Below, in pieces: positions 11,411-20,097 of a DNA stretch of 64,000 bases (position 1 is its first letter; the number at the start of each line of letters is the position of its first letter). The position numbers were made by a program, and so were the translations under genes. Under the pieces are notes generated by a model that had not been told where the DNA came from, searched no databases, and worked only from the letters and a program-made list of their open reading frames with translations. The stretch comes from Streptomyces sp. SCSIO 30461 (lineage in GTDB: Bacteria > Actinomycetota > Actinomycetes > Streptomycetales > Streptomycetaceae): assembly GCF_037023745.1 (NCBI RefSeq), contig NZ_CP146101.1:1736001-1800000 (forward strand). The letters are read 5' to 3'.

Positions 11411-12067
11411 TCAGAGCCCCAATTCCTTTGCCAGTACGGCGGCTTGGACCCGGCTGCGTAGTTCGAGCTTCGCCAGTAGTCGACTCACATGGGTCTTCGC
11501 GGTGGCCTCCGCCATATCGAGCTGCCGGGCGATCTCCGCGTTCGAGAGGCCCCGGCCGATGCACGACAGCACCTCACGCTCCCGGCGGGTCAGCACATCG
11601 AGCACCGAGGGGTCCGGGGCGTCCGGCGACCGTACGGGAACGGGAGCTGCGAACTCCGCGATCAGCCGCCGGGTCACCGCCGGGGCGATCAGGCCCTCGC
11701 CACGCGCCACCGTACGCACCGCGTCCAGAAGCGCGTCCGCCTCGGTGTTCTTCAACAGGAAGCCCGCGGCCCCGGCGCGCAGCGCTCCGAAGACGTACTC
11801 GTCGATATCGAACGTGGTCAGGACGAGCACATCCGCCAGGCCTTCGGACACCACCTGCCGGGTCGCGGACACCCCGTCCAGCCGGGGCATCTGCACATCC
11901 ATCAGCACGACGTCCGGGCGCAGTTCACGGGCCAGGCGCACCGCATCCTCCCCGTCAGGGGCCTCTCCGACCACCTCGATGTCGGCGGCGCTGCCGAGGA
12001 TGAGGACCAGTCCGGCGCGTACCGCGCTCTGGTCCTCCGCGACGACGACACGGATCACTGTGCCCAC
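11411..12067 (-). CDS. chiR: NarL/LuxR-type two-component response regulator
   Basis: 218 residues. Receiver domain (about 5-125) with the acidic pair EDQ near residue 11, phosphoacceptor Asp57 in VVLMDVQMP, the conserved TTF and the LLKN lysine. LuxR-type HTH at the C-terminus (about 150-215, LTRREREVLSCIGRGLSNAEIA). GTG 12067 is preferred because AAGGAG lies 8 bases upstream; GTG 12058 would give the classical GTGA overlap with the kinase stop but is poorly spaced. Position directly upstream of a chiC-type chitinase matches the chiS-chiR arrangement described in streptomycetes. The symbol rests on that synteny, not on a unique sequence mark. Confidence 0.85.
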   Translation of the reverse strand: MGTVIRVVVAEDQSAVRAGLVLILGSAADIEVVGEAPDGEDAVRLARELRPDVVLMDVQMPRLDGVSATRQVVSEGLADVLVLTTFDIDEYVFGALRAGAAGFLLKNTEADALLDAVRTVARGEGLIAPAVTRRLIAEFAAPVPVRSPDAPDPSVLDVLTRREREVLSCIGRGLSNAEIARQLDMAEATAKTHVSRLLAKLELRSRVQAAVLAKELGL

Positions 12068-13278
12068 GCGGTGGGCTCCTTGTCCTTCTCCATGGGCAGC
12101 AGCGCCCGTACCCGCCAGACCACCGGCCCCCGGTCGGTCCCTGCGACCGGCCCCGCCTCGAATTCCCCGCCCAGCAGGGCGACCCGTTCCCGCATCCCGA
12201 CCAGGCCCGCGCCCGAGCCGGGTGCCCGGGGTCCGGGCCGCTGTCCGAAGGGACTGGTCACGGTCACCGTCAGGGCATCCCCCGGTTCGCCCGTGATACG
12301 CACCGCCACCTCCCCCGCCGCGGCGTGCTTCAGTGCGTTGGTCAGCGACTCCTGAGCGATCCGGTACGCCGCCAGTTCGACCGGGGCCGGCAGGGAGGCG
12401 GCGCCGTCACGGTCGTCGTGCAGTGTGAACCGCAGCCCGCTCGGCTCGCCGTTCGCCCGCGCCTGGGCGATCAACGCGTCCACGGCGTCCAGTGTGGGGG
12501 CGGCGGCGGGTTCCTGGCCGCCCCCGCTGTCACGCAGCAGACCGATCAGCCGGCGCATCTCGGCCAGCCCGGCCACGCTGTTCTCCCGGATGACCGTGAG
12601 CGCCTGCCGGGTGGTCTCCGGCTTGTCCAGGGAGAGCGCGGCGGTCGAGTGGATGGCGATCGCCGACAGGTGGTTGGCCACCAGGTCGTGCAGTTCCCGC
12701 GCCATCCGGGCACGCTCGGCGTTCACCGCCTGCGTACGGTCCATCTCGGCGAGCAGAGCGGTCTGCTCGGCGCGCAGCCGGGCGGTGTCGGCCGCATCCC
12801 GGTGGTTACGCACCAGTGCGCCGGTGGCGGCAGGCCCGATCGACACCAGCCCGATGATCAGACCGAGCAGCAGGGCGTGGGGCTCCCGGTACCACGCGAT
12901 CAGCCCGATCGTCGCCGCGATCGTGGTCAGTGCCGTCGCGTAGGGCAGCCGCCTGGCCATCTCCGGCGAGCCGTAGAGGACCGCCGCGTACATCAGGTCC
13001 GTGTACATCAGCAGGGTCACCAGGTTGCCGGGGGTGAAGAGATCCAGTACCAGGGCGAGCGTGCCCACCGTGAGTGCGGTCCGCGGGCTGGTCTGGCGCA
13101 GCAGCTCCATGGCGGCCATGACCACGAGCGGGACCAGCGTGATCCAGGGCCCGTCCAGGGGGCGGACTCCGGCGTTGTTGTGCAGCCCGAGTGCCCGCAG
13201 CAGCAGTCCGCCCGCGAGGCCGGCTATGGCGATCAGGGCGTCGTCGCGATGCGGGCGCGGGAACGCGGGTAGGAGCAT
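12055..13278 (-). CDS. chiS: Sensor histidine kinase, HPK7/NarX type
   Basis: 407 residues, membrane sensor partner of the downstream response regulator. Five or six hydrophobic segments span about residues 12-155. They are followed by a coiled linker, then the dimerisation and phosphoacceptor segment ERARMARELHDLVANHLSAI with His197, and a HATPase domain (about 290-400) with the GSGAGLVGMRERV G-box. Such kinases usually sense envelope or metabolite signals; the ligand cannot be read from sequence. The stop overlaps the regulator start by 13 bases. The chiS name is by position next to the chitinase, and control of other genes cannot be excluded. Confidence 0.85.
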   Translation of the reverse strand: MLLPAFPRPHRDDALIAIAGLAGGLLLRALGLHNNAGVRPLDGPWITLVPLVVMAAMELLRQTSPRTALTVGTLALVLDLFTPGNLVTLLMYTDLMYAAVLYGSPEMARRLPYATALTTIAATIGLIAWYREPHALLLGLIIGLVSIGPAATGALVRNHRDAADTARLRAEQTALLAEMDRTQAVNAERARMARELHDLVANHLSAIAIHSTAALSLDKPETTRQALTVIRENSVAGLAEMRRLIGLLRDSGGGQEPAAAPTLDAVDALIAQARANGEPSGLRFTLHDDRDGAASLPAPVELAAYRIAQESLTNALKHAAAGEVAVRITGEPGDALTVTVTSPFGQRPGPRAPGSGAGLVGMRERVALLGGEFEAGPVAGTDRGPVVWRVRALLPMEKDKEPTAWAQ

Positions 13279-13508
13279 GGACCAATCTCAGCATGTCGGG
13301 CGCGGGGCGCGCACTGGTTGCGTCTTCGACGCCGGAGCCACTCGGCTCAGCCTAGGAAGGCCGTGGAGGCGTGGCCTCGGCCGGGCGGACGAAGCCGGGG
13401 GCCGCGGCGGTACATCAAAGGGTGCAGTGCGGGTTCGCCCGGCGCGCCGACGATTCGGGCCGTCACGGCGCCGAGGATGGAACGGAGCCGAGGAGAGGAA
13501 GCGCCACC

Positions 13509-14087
13509 GTGGTCGTGACATTGATCGTGATCTGCGAGATCGGATTCTGGGTGCTGCTGGCAGCGGGTCTGTCGGCGCGCTATCTGCTGAAGATGCCCAG
13601 GACCGGTCTCGCGATCCTCCTCTGCGAGCCGGTGCTCGAACTCCTGCTGTTCGTCGTCGCCGCGCTCGACCTCAAGAACGGCGCCGACCCCAGCCTGAAG
13701 CACGGGATCGCCGCGCTCTACATCGGCTACACCGTGGGCCACGGCCACCGCACCATCAAGTGGCTCGACGGACACGCGGCCCACCGCTTCGCCGGCGGCC
13801 CGCCGCCCGTGAGGCCGCCCGGAGGCGGGATGGCGCGGGCCAGGCACGAGGGCAGGATCTGGCTGGGAACCCTGATCGGCGCCGCGGTCGCCACGGTGCT
13901 GCTGCTACTCGCCATCCGGTACGTGGGCGACCCGGCGAAGAGCAGCGCCTTGCAGGAGTGCATGTACGCCGCCTGGCGGGTGGCCGGCATCCACGGGCTG
14001 ATCGCGCTGAGCTACGCGCTCTGGCCGAAGAAGGCACAGGGCACAGGGCGTTCAGGACGTGAGGCGGCGGTGCGGGACGCCTCGTAG
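13509..14087 (+). CDS. Conserved membrane protein of unknown function
   Basis: 192 residues. Hydrophobic helices lie at about 3-22, 31-52, 64-80, 116-137 and 157-172, with a Pro/Gly-rich cytoplasmic loop between the third and fourth. The family resembles small streptomycete integral membrane proteins without assigned role. GTG 13509 is chosen because GAGAGGAAG precedes it by about 8 bases. Upstream starts in the same frame would add a non-hydrophobic, Arg-rich extension. The gene is divergent from the histidine kinase (230 bases) and ends in front of a strong convergent terminator. Confidence 0.7.
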   Translation: MVVTLIVICEIGFWVLLAAGLSARYLLKMPRTGLAILLCEPVLELLLFVVAALDLKNGADPSLKHGIAALYIGYTVGHGHRTIKWLDGHAAHRFAGGPPPVRPPGGGMARARHEGRIWLGTLIGAAVATVLLLLAIRYVGDPAKSSALQECMYAAWRVAGIHGLIALSYALWPKKAQGTGRSGREAAVRDAS

Positions 14088-14095
14088 GGACAAGC

Positions 14096-14127
14096 GGTGG
14101 TGGGGCGGCCGAAGCCGCCCCACCACC
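14096..14127 (+). terminator. Bidirectional terminator, 14-bp stem
   Basis: A perfect stem GGTGGTGGGGCGGC (14096-14109) with its complement at 14114-14127 and a CGAA tetraloop (TTCG on the other strand). It sits between the convergent membrane-protein and adenosyltransferase genes, 8 bases after one stop and 11 before the other. Confidence 0.8.
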
Positions 14128-14138
14128 ACCGTGCTGGT

Positions 14139-14711
14139 TCAGCGCTCGCCGCCGGGCACCCACAGGATGTCGCCGATCTCCTTGTTCGCCGTCCGGGCGA
14201 GGATGAACAGCAGATCCGAGAGCCGGTTGAGGTACGTCGCCGTGAGCACGTTCATCGTCTCGCCGTGCGTCTCCAGGGCGGCCCAGGTGGAGCGCTCCGC
14301 CCGCCGCACCACCGTGCACGCCTGGTGCAGCAGCGCCGCGCCGGGCGTGCCGCCCGGCAGGATGAACGAGCGGAGCTTCTCCAGGTCCGCGAGGAAGCGG
14401 TCGCAGTCCGCCTCCAGCTTGTCGACATACGACTGCTCCACGCGCAGCGGCGGGTACTCGGGGTTCTCCATGACCGGCGTGGACAGGTCGGCGCCGACGT
14501 CGAAGAGGTCGTTCTGGACCCGGAAGAGGACCTTGACGACCTCGTCCGGGAGCTGTCCGAGCGCGATGGCCGTGCCGATGACGGCATTGGCCTCGTTGGC
14601 GTCGGCGTACGCCGAGATCCGCAGATCGGTCTTGGCGGTGCGGCTCATGTCGCCGAGTGCCGTCGTGCCCTTGTCGCCGGTGCGGGTGTAGATGCGCGTC
14701 AGATTGACCAT
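14139..14711 (-). CDS. ATP:cob(I)alamin adenosyltransferase, PduO type
   Basis: Makes adenosylcobalamin from cob(I)alamin and ATP; 190 residues, a typical PduO-type trimeric ATR. The N-terminal RIYTRTGDKGTTAL motif binds ATP, and the central RVQNDLFDVGADLS and C-terminal LNRLSDLLFILAR are family hallmarks. ATG 14711. It supplies the coenzyme required by isobutyryl-CoA mutase (icmA, 44.6 kb) and methylmalonyl-CoA mutase, whose partners meaB and mce are also in this window. It ends at the shared terminator. Confidence 0.92.
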   Translation of the reverse strand: MVNLTRIYTRTGDKGTTALGDMSRTAKTDLRISAYADANEANAVIGTAIALGQLPDEVVKVLFRVQNDLFDVGADLSTPVMENPEYPPLRVEQSYVDKLEADCDRFLADLEKLRSFILPGGTPGAALLHQACTVVRRAERSTWAALETHGETMNVLTATYLNRLSDLLFILARTANKEIGDILWVPGGER

Positions 14712-14760
14712 GGGGCCAGCCTAGGCTGCCCGTGCCTCCCCCTTCACCCCGTGATCCTCG

Positions 14761-14886
14761 TCATCCGCCGACCCTGCGGAAGACCGCCGTGCCCGCCGTC
14801 ACGGCGATGCCCGCGAGTCCGACCGCCACCAGGACCCCGTACAGCATCGAAGCCGACCAGTAGGCGCCCGTGTACGCGTCCCGCAT
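14761..14886 (-). CDS. Possible small single-helix membrane peptide
   Basis: A 41-residue reading frame with one clear membrane helix (ASMLYGVLVAVGLAGIAVTAGTAVF) and a basic end (FRRVGG). It lies just upstream of the adenosyltransferase on the same strand and overlaps the start of the damaged TetR gene on the other strand. It may be a real short gene, the tail of a lost transporter, or chance. No ribosome site of quality precedes the ATG. Confidence 0.25.
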   Translation of the reverse strand: MRDAYTGAYWSASMLYGVLVAVGLAGIAVTAGTAVFRRVGG

Positions 14887-15507
14887 CGCGTCCACGAGGC
14901 GGCAGACCAGGCGGCACATCTCGGACACGGCCACCCGGCTCTTCCCGGAGCGCGGATTCGACGCGGTGCCCATCGCGGAGATCGCCGAACTCCGAGGTGT
15001 CGGTCAACACGGTCCACAACTACTACCCCGCCAAGGAGGACCTGTTCTTCGACCGCAGCGCAGACGTCATCGACCGGCTCTCGCGCTATGCGCGCGGCCG
15101 CCACGACGGCGAGTCGGCCTGTGACCGTGCTGCGCGAACTGCGCGAAGCGGTCGAGGCCGTGTCGCCGACCGTCGGGCTCTTCGAGGGGTACAGCGCGTT
15201 CCTGCGGGTCATCAACGAGGCCCCCGCCCTGCGCTCCAGGCTCTGGCGGATCCAGCAGGATGAGTTGGAGCGGCTGGAGGCGACACTCCGCGAGGCCACC
15301 GGTGCCGCCTCCGGTGACGTGCTCCCCGGCCTGGTGGCCGGACAGTTCGGCTGGATCCACAGCGCGTTGACGGGGTGGATCGGACGGGAGATGTGCGCCG
15401 AGCGGGACGCCGCCACCGTCTCGCGTGAAGCGCTCGGCCTCCTGGACGACATGGAGGGACTGCTGGGGCGGCAGGTGCTGGAGTACGCCGTACGGCCGTC
15501 GCGGTGA
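14870..15507 (+). pseudogene. TetR-family regulator broken by two frameshifts
   Basis: Three reading frames joined in order encode one TetR-type protein. The first gives RRQTRRHISDTATRLF...GFDAVPIAEIAE from GTG 14870. The second, from about 14990, gives EVSVNTVHNYYPAKEDLFFD, completing the HTH. The third, from about 15118, gives VTVLRELREAVEAVSPTVGLF and the ligand domain to the stop at 15507. Both changes shift the frame by one base in the same direction (one extra base or two missing). The sequence between is otherwise well conserved, so either the gene died recently or the sequence has base-call errors. Confidence 0.75.
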
Positions 15508-15632
15508 CCCCGTCCGATGTGATGTCCGTCATCTGAGACGTGACGCGCATCTCTTCGTGGCCACATGGCTCCTCACGAGCGCTAACCTCCGGCCGAGAGT
15601 CGAAAAATACACGTGTGTTAAGGGGTGTGGCA

Positions 15633-16481
15633 GTGGCCAGGAAGCTCGCCGTCATCGGGGCCGGACTCATGGGGTCCGGAATCGCGCAGGTCTCCGCCCA
15701 GGCGGGCTGGGAGGTCGTGCTGCGCGACGTCACCGACGAGGCGTTGACCCGTGGCACCGACGGCATCAAGGCGTCGTTCGACCGGTTCGTCGCCAAGGGC
15801 AGGTTGGAGGCGGCGGACGCCGAGGCCGCGCTGGGACGTATCACCACGACCACCGAGCTGGACGCGGTCGGCGACGTGGACATCGTCGTCGAGGCGGTGT
15901 TCGAGAAGCTTGAGGTCAAGCACGAGATCTTCCGGGCGCTCGACAAGCTCGTACGGGACGACACCGTGCTCGCCTCGAACACCTCCGCGATCCCGATCAC
16001 GAAGATCGCCGCTGTGACGGAGCGTCCGGAGCGGGTCGTGGGCGCGCATTTCTTCTCGCCCGTGCCGATGATGCAGCTCTGCGAGCTGGTGCGCGGCTAC
16101 AAGACGAGTGACGAAACCCTCGCCACCGCTCGTGAGTTCGCCGAGTCCGTCGGCAAGACCTGCATCGTCGTGAACCGCGATGTCGCCGGCTTCGTCACCA
16201 CCCGGCTGATCTCGGCCCTCGTGGTCGAGGCCGCCAAGCTCCAGGAGTCCGGCGTGGCGACCGCCGAGGACATCGACATCGCCTGCAAGCTCGGCTTCGG
16301 CCACGCCATGGGGCCGCTGGCCACCGCCGACCTGACGGGTATCGACATCCTGATGCACGCGACCAGCAACATCTACACCGAGTGCCAGGACGAGAAGTTC
16401 GCACCGCCGGAGCAGATGCGCCGGATGGTGGACGCGGGTGACATCGGCCGCAAGAGCGGGCAAGGCTTCTACACGTACTGA
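15633..16481 (+). CDS. hbd: 3-hydroxybutyryl-CoA dehydrogenase
   Basis: NAD(P)-dependent oxidation or reduction of 3-hydroxybutyryl-CoA, in fatty-acid oxidation or butyryl-CoA supply; 282 residues, exactly the family length. N-terminal Rossmann domain with GAGLMGSGIA (8-17); catalytic region ERVVGAHFFSPVPMMQL with the active-site His; C-terminal helical domain ending GRKSGQGFYTY. GTG 15633 has AAGGGG (15620-15625) seven bases upstream; GTG 15627 is too close. A monocistronic unit is likely, since a short hairpin (16513-16530) follows. Confidence 0.92.
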   Translation: MARKLAVIGAGLMGSGIAQVSAQAGWEVVLRDVTDEALTRGTDGIKASFDRFVAKGRLEAADAEAALGRITTTTELDAVGDVDIVVEAVFEKLEVKHEIFRALDKLVRDDTVLASNTSAIPITKIAAVTERPERVVGAHFFSPVPMMQLCELVRGYKTSDETLATAREFAESVGKTCIVVNRDVAGFVTTRLISALVVEAAKLQESGVATAEDIDIACKLGFGHAMGPLATADLTGIDILMHATSNIYTECQDEKFAPPEQMRRMVDAGDIGRKSGQGFYTY

Positions 16482-16512
16482 TCGGGCAGCTGACCGCGCG
16501 GCCCTGTGTGAC

Positions 16513-16530
16513 TTCACCCTCGCGGGTGAA
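16513..16530 (+). terminator. Short hairpin after hbd
   Basis: TTCACCC (16513-16519) and GGGTGAA (16524-16530) pair perfectly around a TCGC loop, 31 bases after the hbd stop. It is a weak terminator candidate, or part of the next promoter region. Confidence 0.4.
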
Positions 16531-16579
16531 TTCGGTATCGGATCGCTTACAGACGGCAACTACTCTGCCTGTACGGCAG

Positions 16580-16599
16580 TCAGTTGTTGCAACAACTGA
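16580..16599. promoter_or_regulatory. 20-bp perfect palindrome upstream of STAS gene
   Basis: The half-site TCAGTTGTTG (16580-16589) is followed without spacer by its exact complement to 16599. It lies 140 bases upstream of the STAS gene and about 100 bases after hbd, and is a likely operator for a dimeric regulator. No matching regulator could be assigned. Confidence 0.55.
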
Positions 16600-16739
16600 T
16601 CCGTGGACAGCCATGCGGCGGTCACGCGGACAGGCGGGACGGCACAGGGCCGCGCGGACGGTGCGGCAACCGCGCGGCACGGCACGACAGCAGCACAGCA
16701 GAGAGATCCGACGGACCCACGCACTCTCGGGGAGCGCAT

Positions 16740-17063
16740 ATGCACATCAGGGGCGACCACGCCGAGCTGGTCGTCGGGGGCCGCCTCGACGTCCGCAGCG
16801 CGGCGGACGCCCGTACGGTCCTGCACGCGGCGGTCGACCGTGGAGTCGGCGATCTCGTGCTCGACCTGAGCGATCTCGACTCCTGGGACGCCACCGGACT
16901 CGGGGTCATCATGGGCGCGCACAGACGGGCCGGCCGCTGCGGCCGACGGCTCGTGCTGCGTGGCGTGCCCCCGCAGATGCAGCGCCTTCTCGTCGCCACC
17001 CGGCTGCACCGCATCCTGGCCATCGAGGGCGGGATCGCCGCGGAGTCCCTGCCGCGCGTCTGA
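16740..17063 (+). CDS. STAS-domain anti-sigma factor antagonist-like protein
   Basis: 107 residues, a single STAS domain. The phosphorylation-loop motif DSWDATGLGVIMG has Thr52 at the position of the phosphorylated Ser of SpoIIAA (DSSGLG), so control by a serine/threonine kinase is plausible. Such proteins release sigma factors from anti-sigma kinases. The partner kinase is not in the window. ATG 16740 follows GGGGAGCG. The gene stands alone with about 260 bases before it and 308 after. Confidence 0.85.
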   Translation: MHIRGDHAELVVGGRLDVRSAADARTVLHAAVDRGVGDLVLDLSDLDSWDATGLGVIMGAHRRAGRCGRRLVLRGVPPQMQRLLVATRLHRILAIEGGIAAESLPRV

Positions 17064-17371
17064 CCCGGTCCACGACGCGGTGCGAGGCGGTTACGGCCGC
17101 TGTGCGCGGTGGGAGGCGGACGCACAATCCTCACGAGAACGTGACCTCCCGGCGTCCTGCGGAGACGGCGATTCCGCGATAATTTCCGACGGTCTTGGGT
17201 TCGGCCGGTCGCCGGCGCGGAACCCCTGCGACATGTGCCGCGGCCATCCGGCCCCGGCACAGGGCACCGACAGGCACCGAACCGGAAGCGAGCTGAGCGT
17301 GCAGACAGACCGCCAGGTCCTGTCCGGACCTGGGGACTTCCGCACGAGACGCCATCTGGGGGGCTTGAACC
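17064..17371 (+). other. Intergenic region with hairpin before the P-loop gene
   Basis: No gene is supported in these 308 bases. A perfect 8-bp hairpin, CCAGGTCC (17313-17320) with GGACCTGG (17326-17333), lies 38 bases before the next start and would sit in its 5' leader. An A/T-rich GATAATTT at 17178-17185 is the best -10-like sequence. Confidence 0.4.
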
Positions 17372-20017
17372 TTGGACCCGATACGCCAGAGGCCGCACCA
17401 GCACGGCCGACGCAGCCCGCACGAGGACAGCGCCGACCATGTCGACAACGATGGCGTCGACAGCCGGTCCACCGGCGCCGACCCCCACGGAGCGGACCCG
17501 GACGGAGTCGACGGCGAGCGCAGGCCGGCCCGCGTGCAACGCCCTCCGCGTGACGCGATAGCCCCCGAGCTCGCCCAGAAGGCACCCGCCCCCGTGCGGA
17601 CCGTCCAGCTCGTCACCGGTGACCTGCTGCTCACCGTCAATCCCGTCGACGGCAGCGAGATCGAGCTCTGCCCACCGGGGAGCCGGCCGTCGCCGCAGCC
17701 CGGTCTCCGGGGTGCCGCCCGGCGCAGCGCCGAGGCCCGCGAGGAGCAGCGCCGCGCCGCGCGTCCCCCGGTGCCCGCGGGACCGGCCGTGCCGCTGTTC
17801 GAGCGCGGAGAGGTGCGCGAGCGGCTCGTACGGCTGCTCAGCCGGGGCCGCTCGGTCCGCCTCACCGGTCCGGCCGGGTCCGGCCGGACCGCGCTCGTCG
17901 ACGTGGTCGCCGAGGACTGCGCGAACCTCGCGCCCGACGGTGTCGTGCGGCTTTCCGGCTACGGCCGGACGGCGATCGAACTGCTCCACGAACTCTCCGC
18001 CGCCGTCCATGACGAGCCGCCGCACCGCCCCGACCGGACGCGGCTGCTCGAACTGGTCCGGGAGACAGGAGCCGTGGTCGTCATCGACGACCTCGAACTC
18101 GGCGGCGGTGCCCTGGACGAACTGCTCGACGCCACGCCCGAGTGCGCCTACCTGCTCGCCGTGACGCCCGACGTGCCCGCGCCATCGAGTGAGTCGGACC
18201 TGGAAGAGGTCTTCCTGCCGGGGCTCGGCCGAAGCACCGCCCTCCAACTGCTGGAGCACATCGCGGAGCGTCCGCTCACGGACGACGAGGCGAACTGGGC
18301 GGGAGACCTCTGGTTCGAGTCCGAGGGCAGACCGCTGCGCTTTGTGCAGGCCGGGGCCTTGCTGCGGCAGCGGGACGCCCAGCGCATCAGCGATCCCGTA
18401 CCCGTCGACGGCACGGACGACGACGCCGACGAGGAGAGCGTCTTCACCGACTCCCACCCCGCCCCGCTGCCGGGCCTGGGTGACGCTGCCGCGCCCGCTC
18501 CGCTGCTGGCCTCCCGGCTCAGCGAATCGGCGCGCGAGACACTGCGCTTCGCCGTGGCGCTCGGAGGCGAGGTCCCGCACCAGGCGCATCTCCCGGCGCT
18601 CGTCGGGGACACCCATGCGGACGCCGCCGTCGGCGAGCTGACGCGCTGCGGACTGCTGACACCCGTCGGTCCGCGCTACCGGCTGGCTCCGGGTGTGCCC
18701 GCCCAGCTGGAGGCCGCGGGCTACGGAGAAGGCGCACCTGACCGCGCCCGTACCGCGGCGCAGCACTATGCCTGGTGGGCCGCACACCCTTCCGTACTGC
18801 CTGCCCGGGTCGTGGCCGAGGCGGAAGCCGTGCTGGCGGCGATGACCCTCCTGGTGCAGTCGGGCGAGGCGGCGGACGCGTCGGCCGCGGTGCTCGCCGC
18901 GCGCAGCGTCGCGCCCGCCTACGCCGCGGGGCTGCACTGGGGAGCATGGGAGCGGGCCCTGAGAGTGGGTCAGGAAGCGGCCCGCTTCTCCGGCGAGGTC
19001 GCGCAGGAGGCGTACTTCCACCATGAGCTGGGCGTGCTCGCCATCTGCTCGGGCGACCTGGACCGTGCCCGCGCCGCACTCGAAACCTCCATCGCGCTGC
19101 GCGGCGCGCTCGTGGACAAGAGCGGAACGGTGGCCGGCCGCCGAGCGCTCGCCCTGGTCGGGGACCGTGCCCGCGACACCGCCGACACCCCTGGCGGGGG
19201 AATCCCGGACGTTCGCCGCGACGAGCCCGCGGCAGCGTTCCCGAAGCCGGGGAAGGCGCGGCTGCCGGGGCAGCCGGCGGAGACTCTGGGCACGCAGCCG
19301 GACCGGTCGGCGCCTGAGGGGGCAGGGGGATGGCACCGCACGATCCTGTCGGGCGTCCGCCACAACGCGGTCGCCGCGGGGGCGGGTGTGCTGCTCGTCG
19401 TGGCGCTCGGCACCGCCGTGGCCCTGCTGAACACGGGCTCCGACGGCGACCAGCCGACGCAGCGCGTGACCAACGAGCAGCCGGCGACCCAGGACAGCAC
19501 AGTCGAAGGGCTGATAGGGGACCAGCCGGCGGCCGGCGCCACTCCGAGCCCGAGCGGAACGGACGACGCGACACCGTCCGCGGCGCCCGAGCCGTCGCGG
19601 CAGGACGACCCCGGCGAGAGCGCTTCACCCGGCCGTTCGTCCACACCGGACAGGGAGCCGTCGACATCGGGCGGCGGTTCCGGCTCGAACGGCGGCGGCT
19701 CGACCTCGGGCGGCGGGAACACCTCCGGTGGGGGTTCATCGACCTCGGGCGGTGGTTCCCCCTCGCCGTCGACCGCGGGCGGAGGCGGTTCTCCCTCACC
19801 GTCCGGGGGCACGTCCGGTTCGCCGTCCCCGACGGCGACCGGCGGCAGCGGTTCCCCTTCGCCGTCGACCGCGGGCACGACATCCGGATCCCAGTCCTCG
19901 GGCGCGACGGCCGCCGGCGGCACCACCTCCGGCACGGCGAGCGACGGTGCGGAGGCGGGTGGCACCGGCAGCGATGACGCAGCGGGCACGGGTTCCGAGG
20001 GAACCTCGGGCGCGTAG
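17372..20017 (+). CDS. P-loop protein with membrane anchor and Ser/Gly-rich tail
   Basis: 881 residues. A disordered N-terminus (1-140) is followed by a STAND/AAA-like NTPase region (about 145-330) with GPAGSGRT (166-173) as Walker A and VVVIDDLE as Walker B. Residue 172 is Arg where Walker A has Lys. A winged-helix-like and helical-repeat region (about 380-620) follows, then a transmembrane helix (about 671-690, VAAGAGVLLVVALGTAVALL), and an external tail of about 190 residues made of GGGS, SPSP and STSGGG runs. TTG 17372 follows GGGGGG with 8-base spacing. It may sense or regulate at the envelope; no substrate is evident. It converges with nucS. Confidence 0.75.
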   Translation: MDPIRQRPHQHGRRSPHEDSADHVDNDGVDSRSTGADPHGADPDGVDGERRPARVQRPPRDAIAPELAQKAPAPVRTVQLVTGDLLLTVNPVDGSEIELCPPGSRPSPQPGLRGAARRSAEAREEQRRAARPPVPAGPAVPLFERGEVRERLVRLLSRGRSVRLTGPAGSGRTALVDVVAEDCANLAPDGVVRLSGYGRTAIELLHELSAAVHDEPPHRPDRTRLLELVRETGAVVVIDDLELGGGALDELLDATPECAYLLAVTPDVPAPSSESDLEEVFLPGLGRSTALQLLEHIAERPLTDDEANWAGDLWFESEGRPLRFVQAGALLRQRDAQRISDPVPVDGTDDDADEESVFTDSHPAPLPGLGDAAAPAPLLASRLSESARETLRFAVALGGEVPHQAHLPALVGDTHADAAVGELTRCGLLTPVGPRYRLAPGVPAQLEAAGYGEGAPDRARTAAQHYAWWAAHPSVLPARVVAEAEAVLAAMTLLVQSGEAADASAAVLAARSVAPAYAAGLHWGAWERALRVGQEAARFSGEVAQEAYFHHELGVLAICSGDLDRARAALETSIALRGALVDKSGTVAGRRALALVGDRARDTADTPGGGIPDVRRDEPAAAFPKPGKARLPGQPAETLGTQPDRSAPEGAGGWHRTILSGVRHNAVAAGAGVLLVVALGTAVALLNTGSDGDQPTQRVTNEQPATQDSTVEGLIGDQPAAGATPSPSGTDDATPSAAPEPSRQDDPGESASPGRSSTPDREPSTSGGGSGSNGGGSTSGGGNTSGGGSSTSGGGSPSPSTAGGGGSPSPSGGTSGSPSPTATGGSGSPSPSTAGTTSGSQSSGATAAGGTTSGTASDGAEAGGTGSDDAAGTGSEGTSGA

Positions 20018-20097
20018 CAGGCAGTACCGGCCCCGGCTGTCGGGCTTCTCCCTGTGCCAGGGATCAGCCCGTGGACCCGGGGACCGGTCTCCGGCCT

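Noticed and set aside
19660..19900. Possible tandem DNA repeats in the GGGS/SPSP-coding region
   Set aside because: The repetition is low-complexity protein coding with varying codons, not a regular DNA array.
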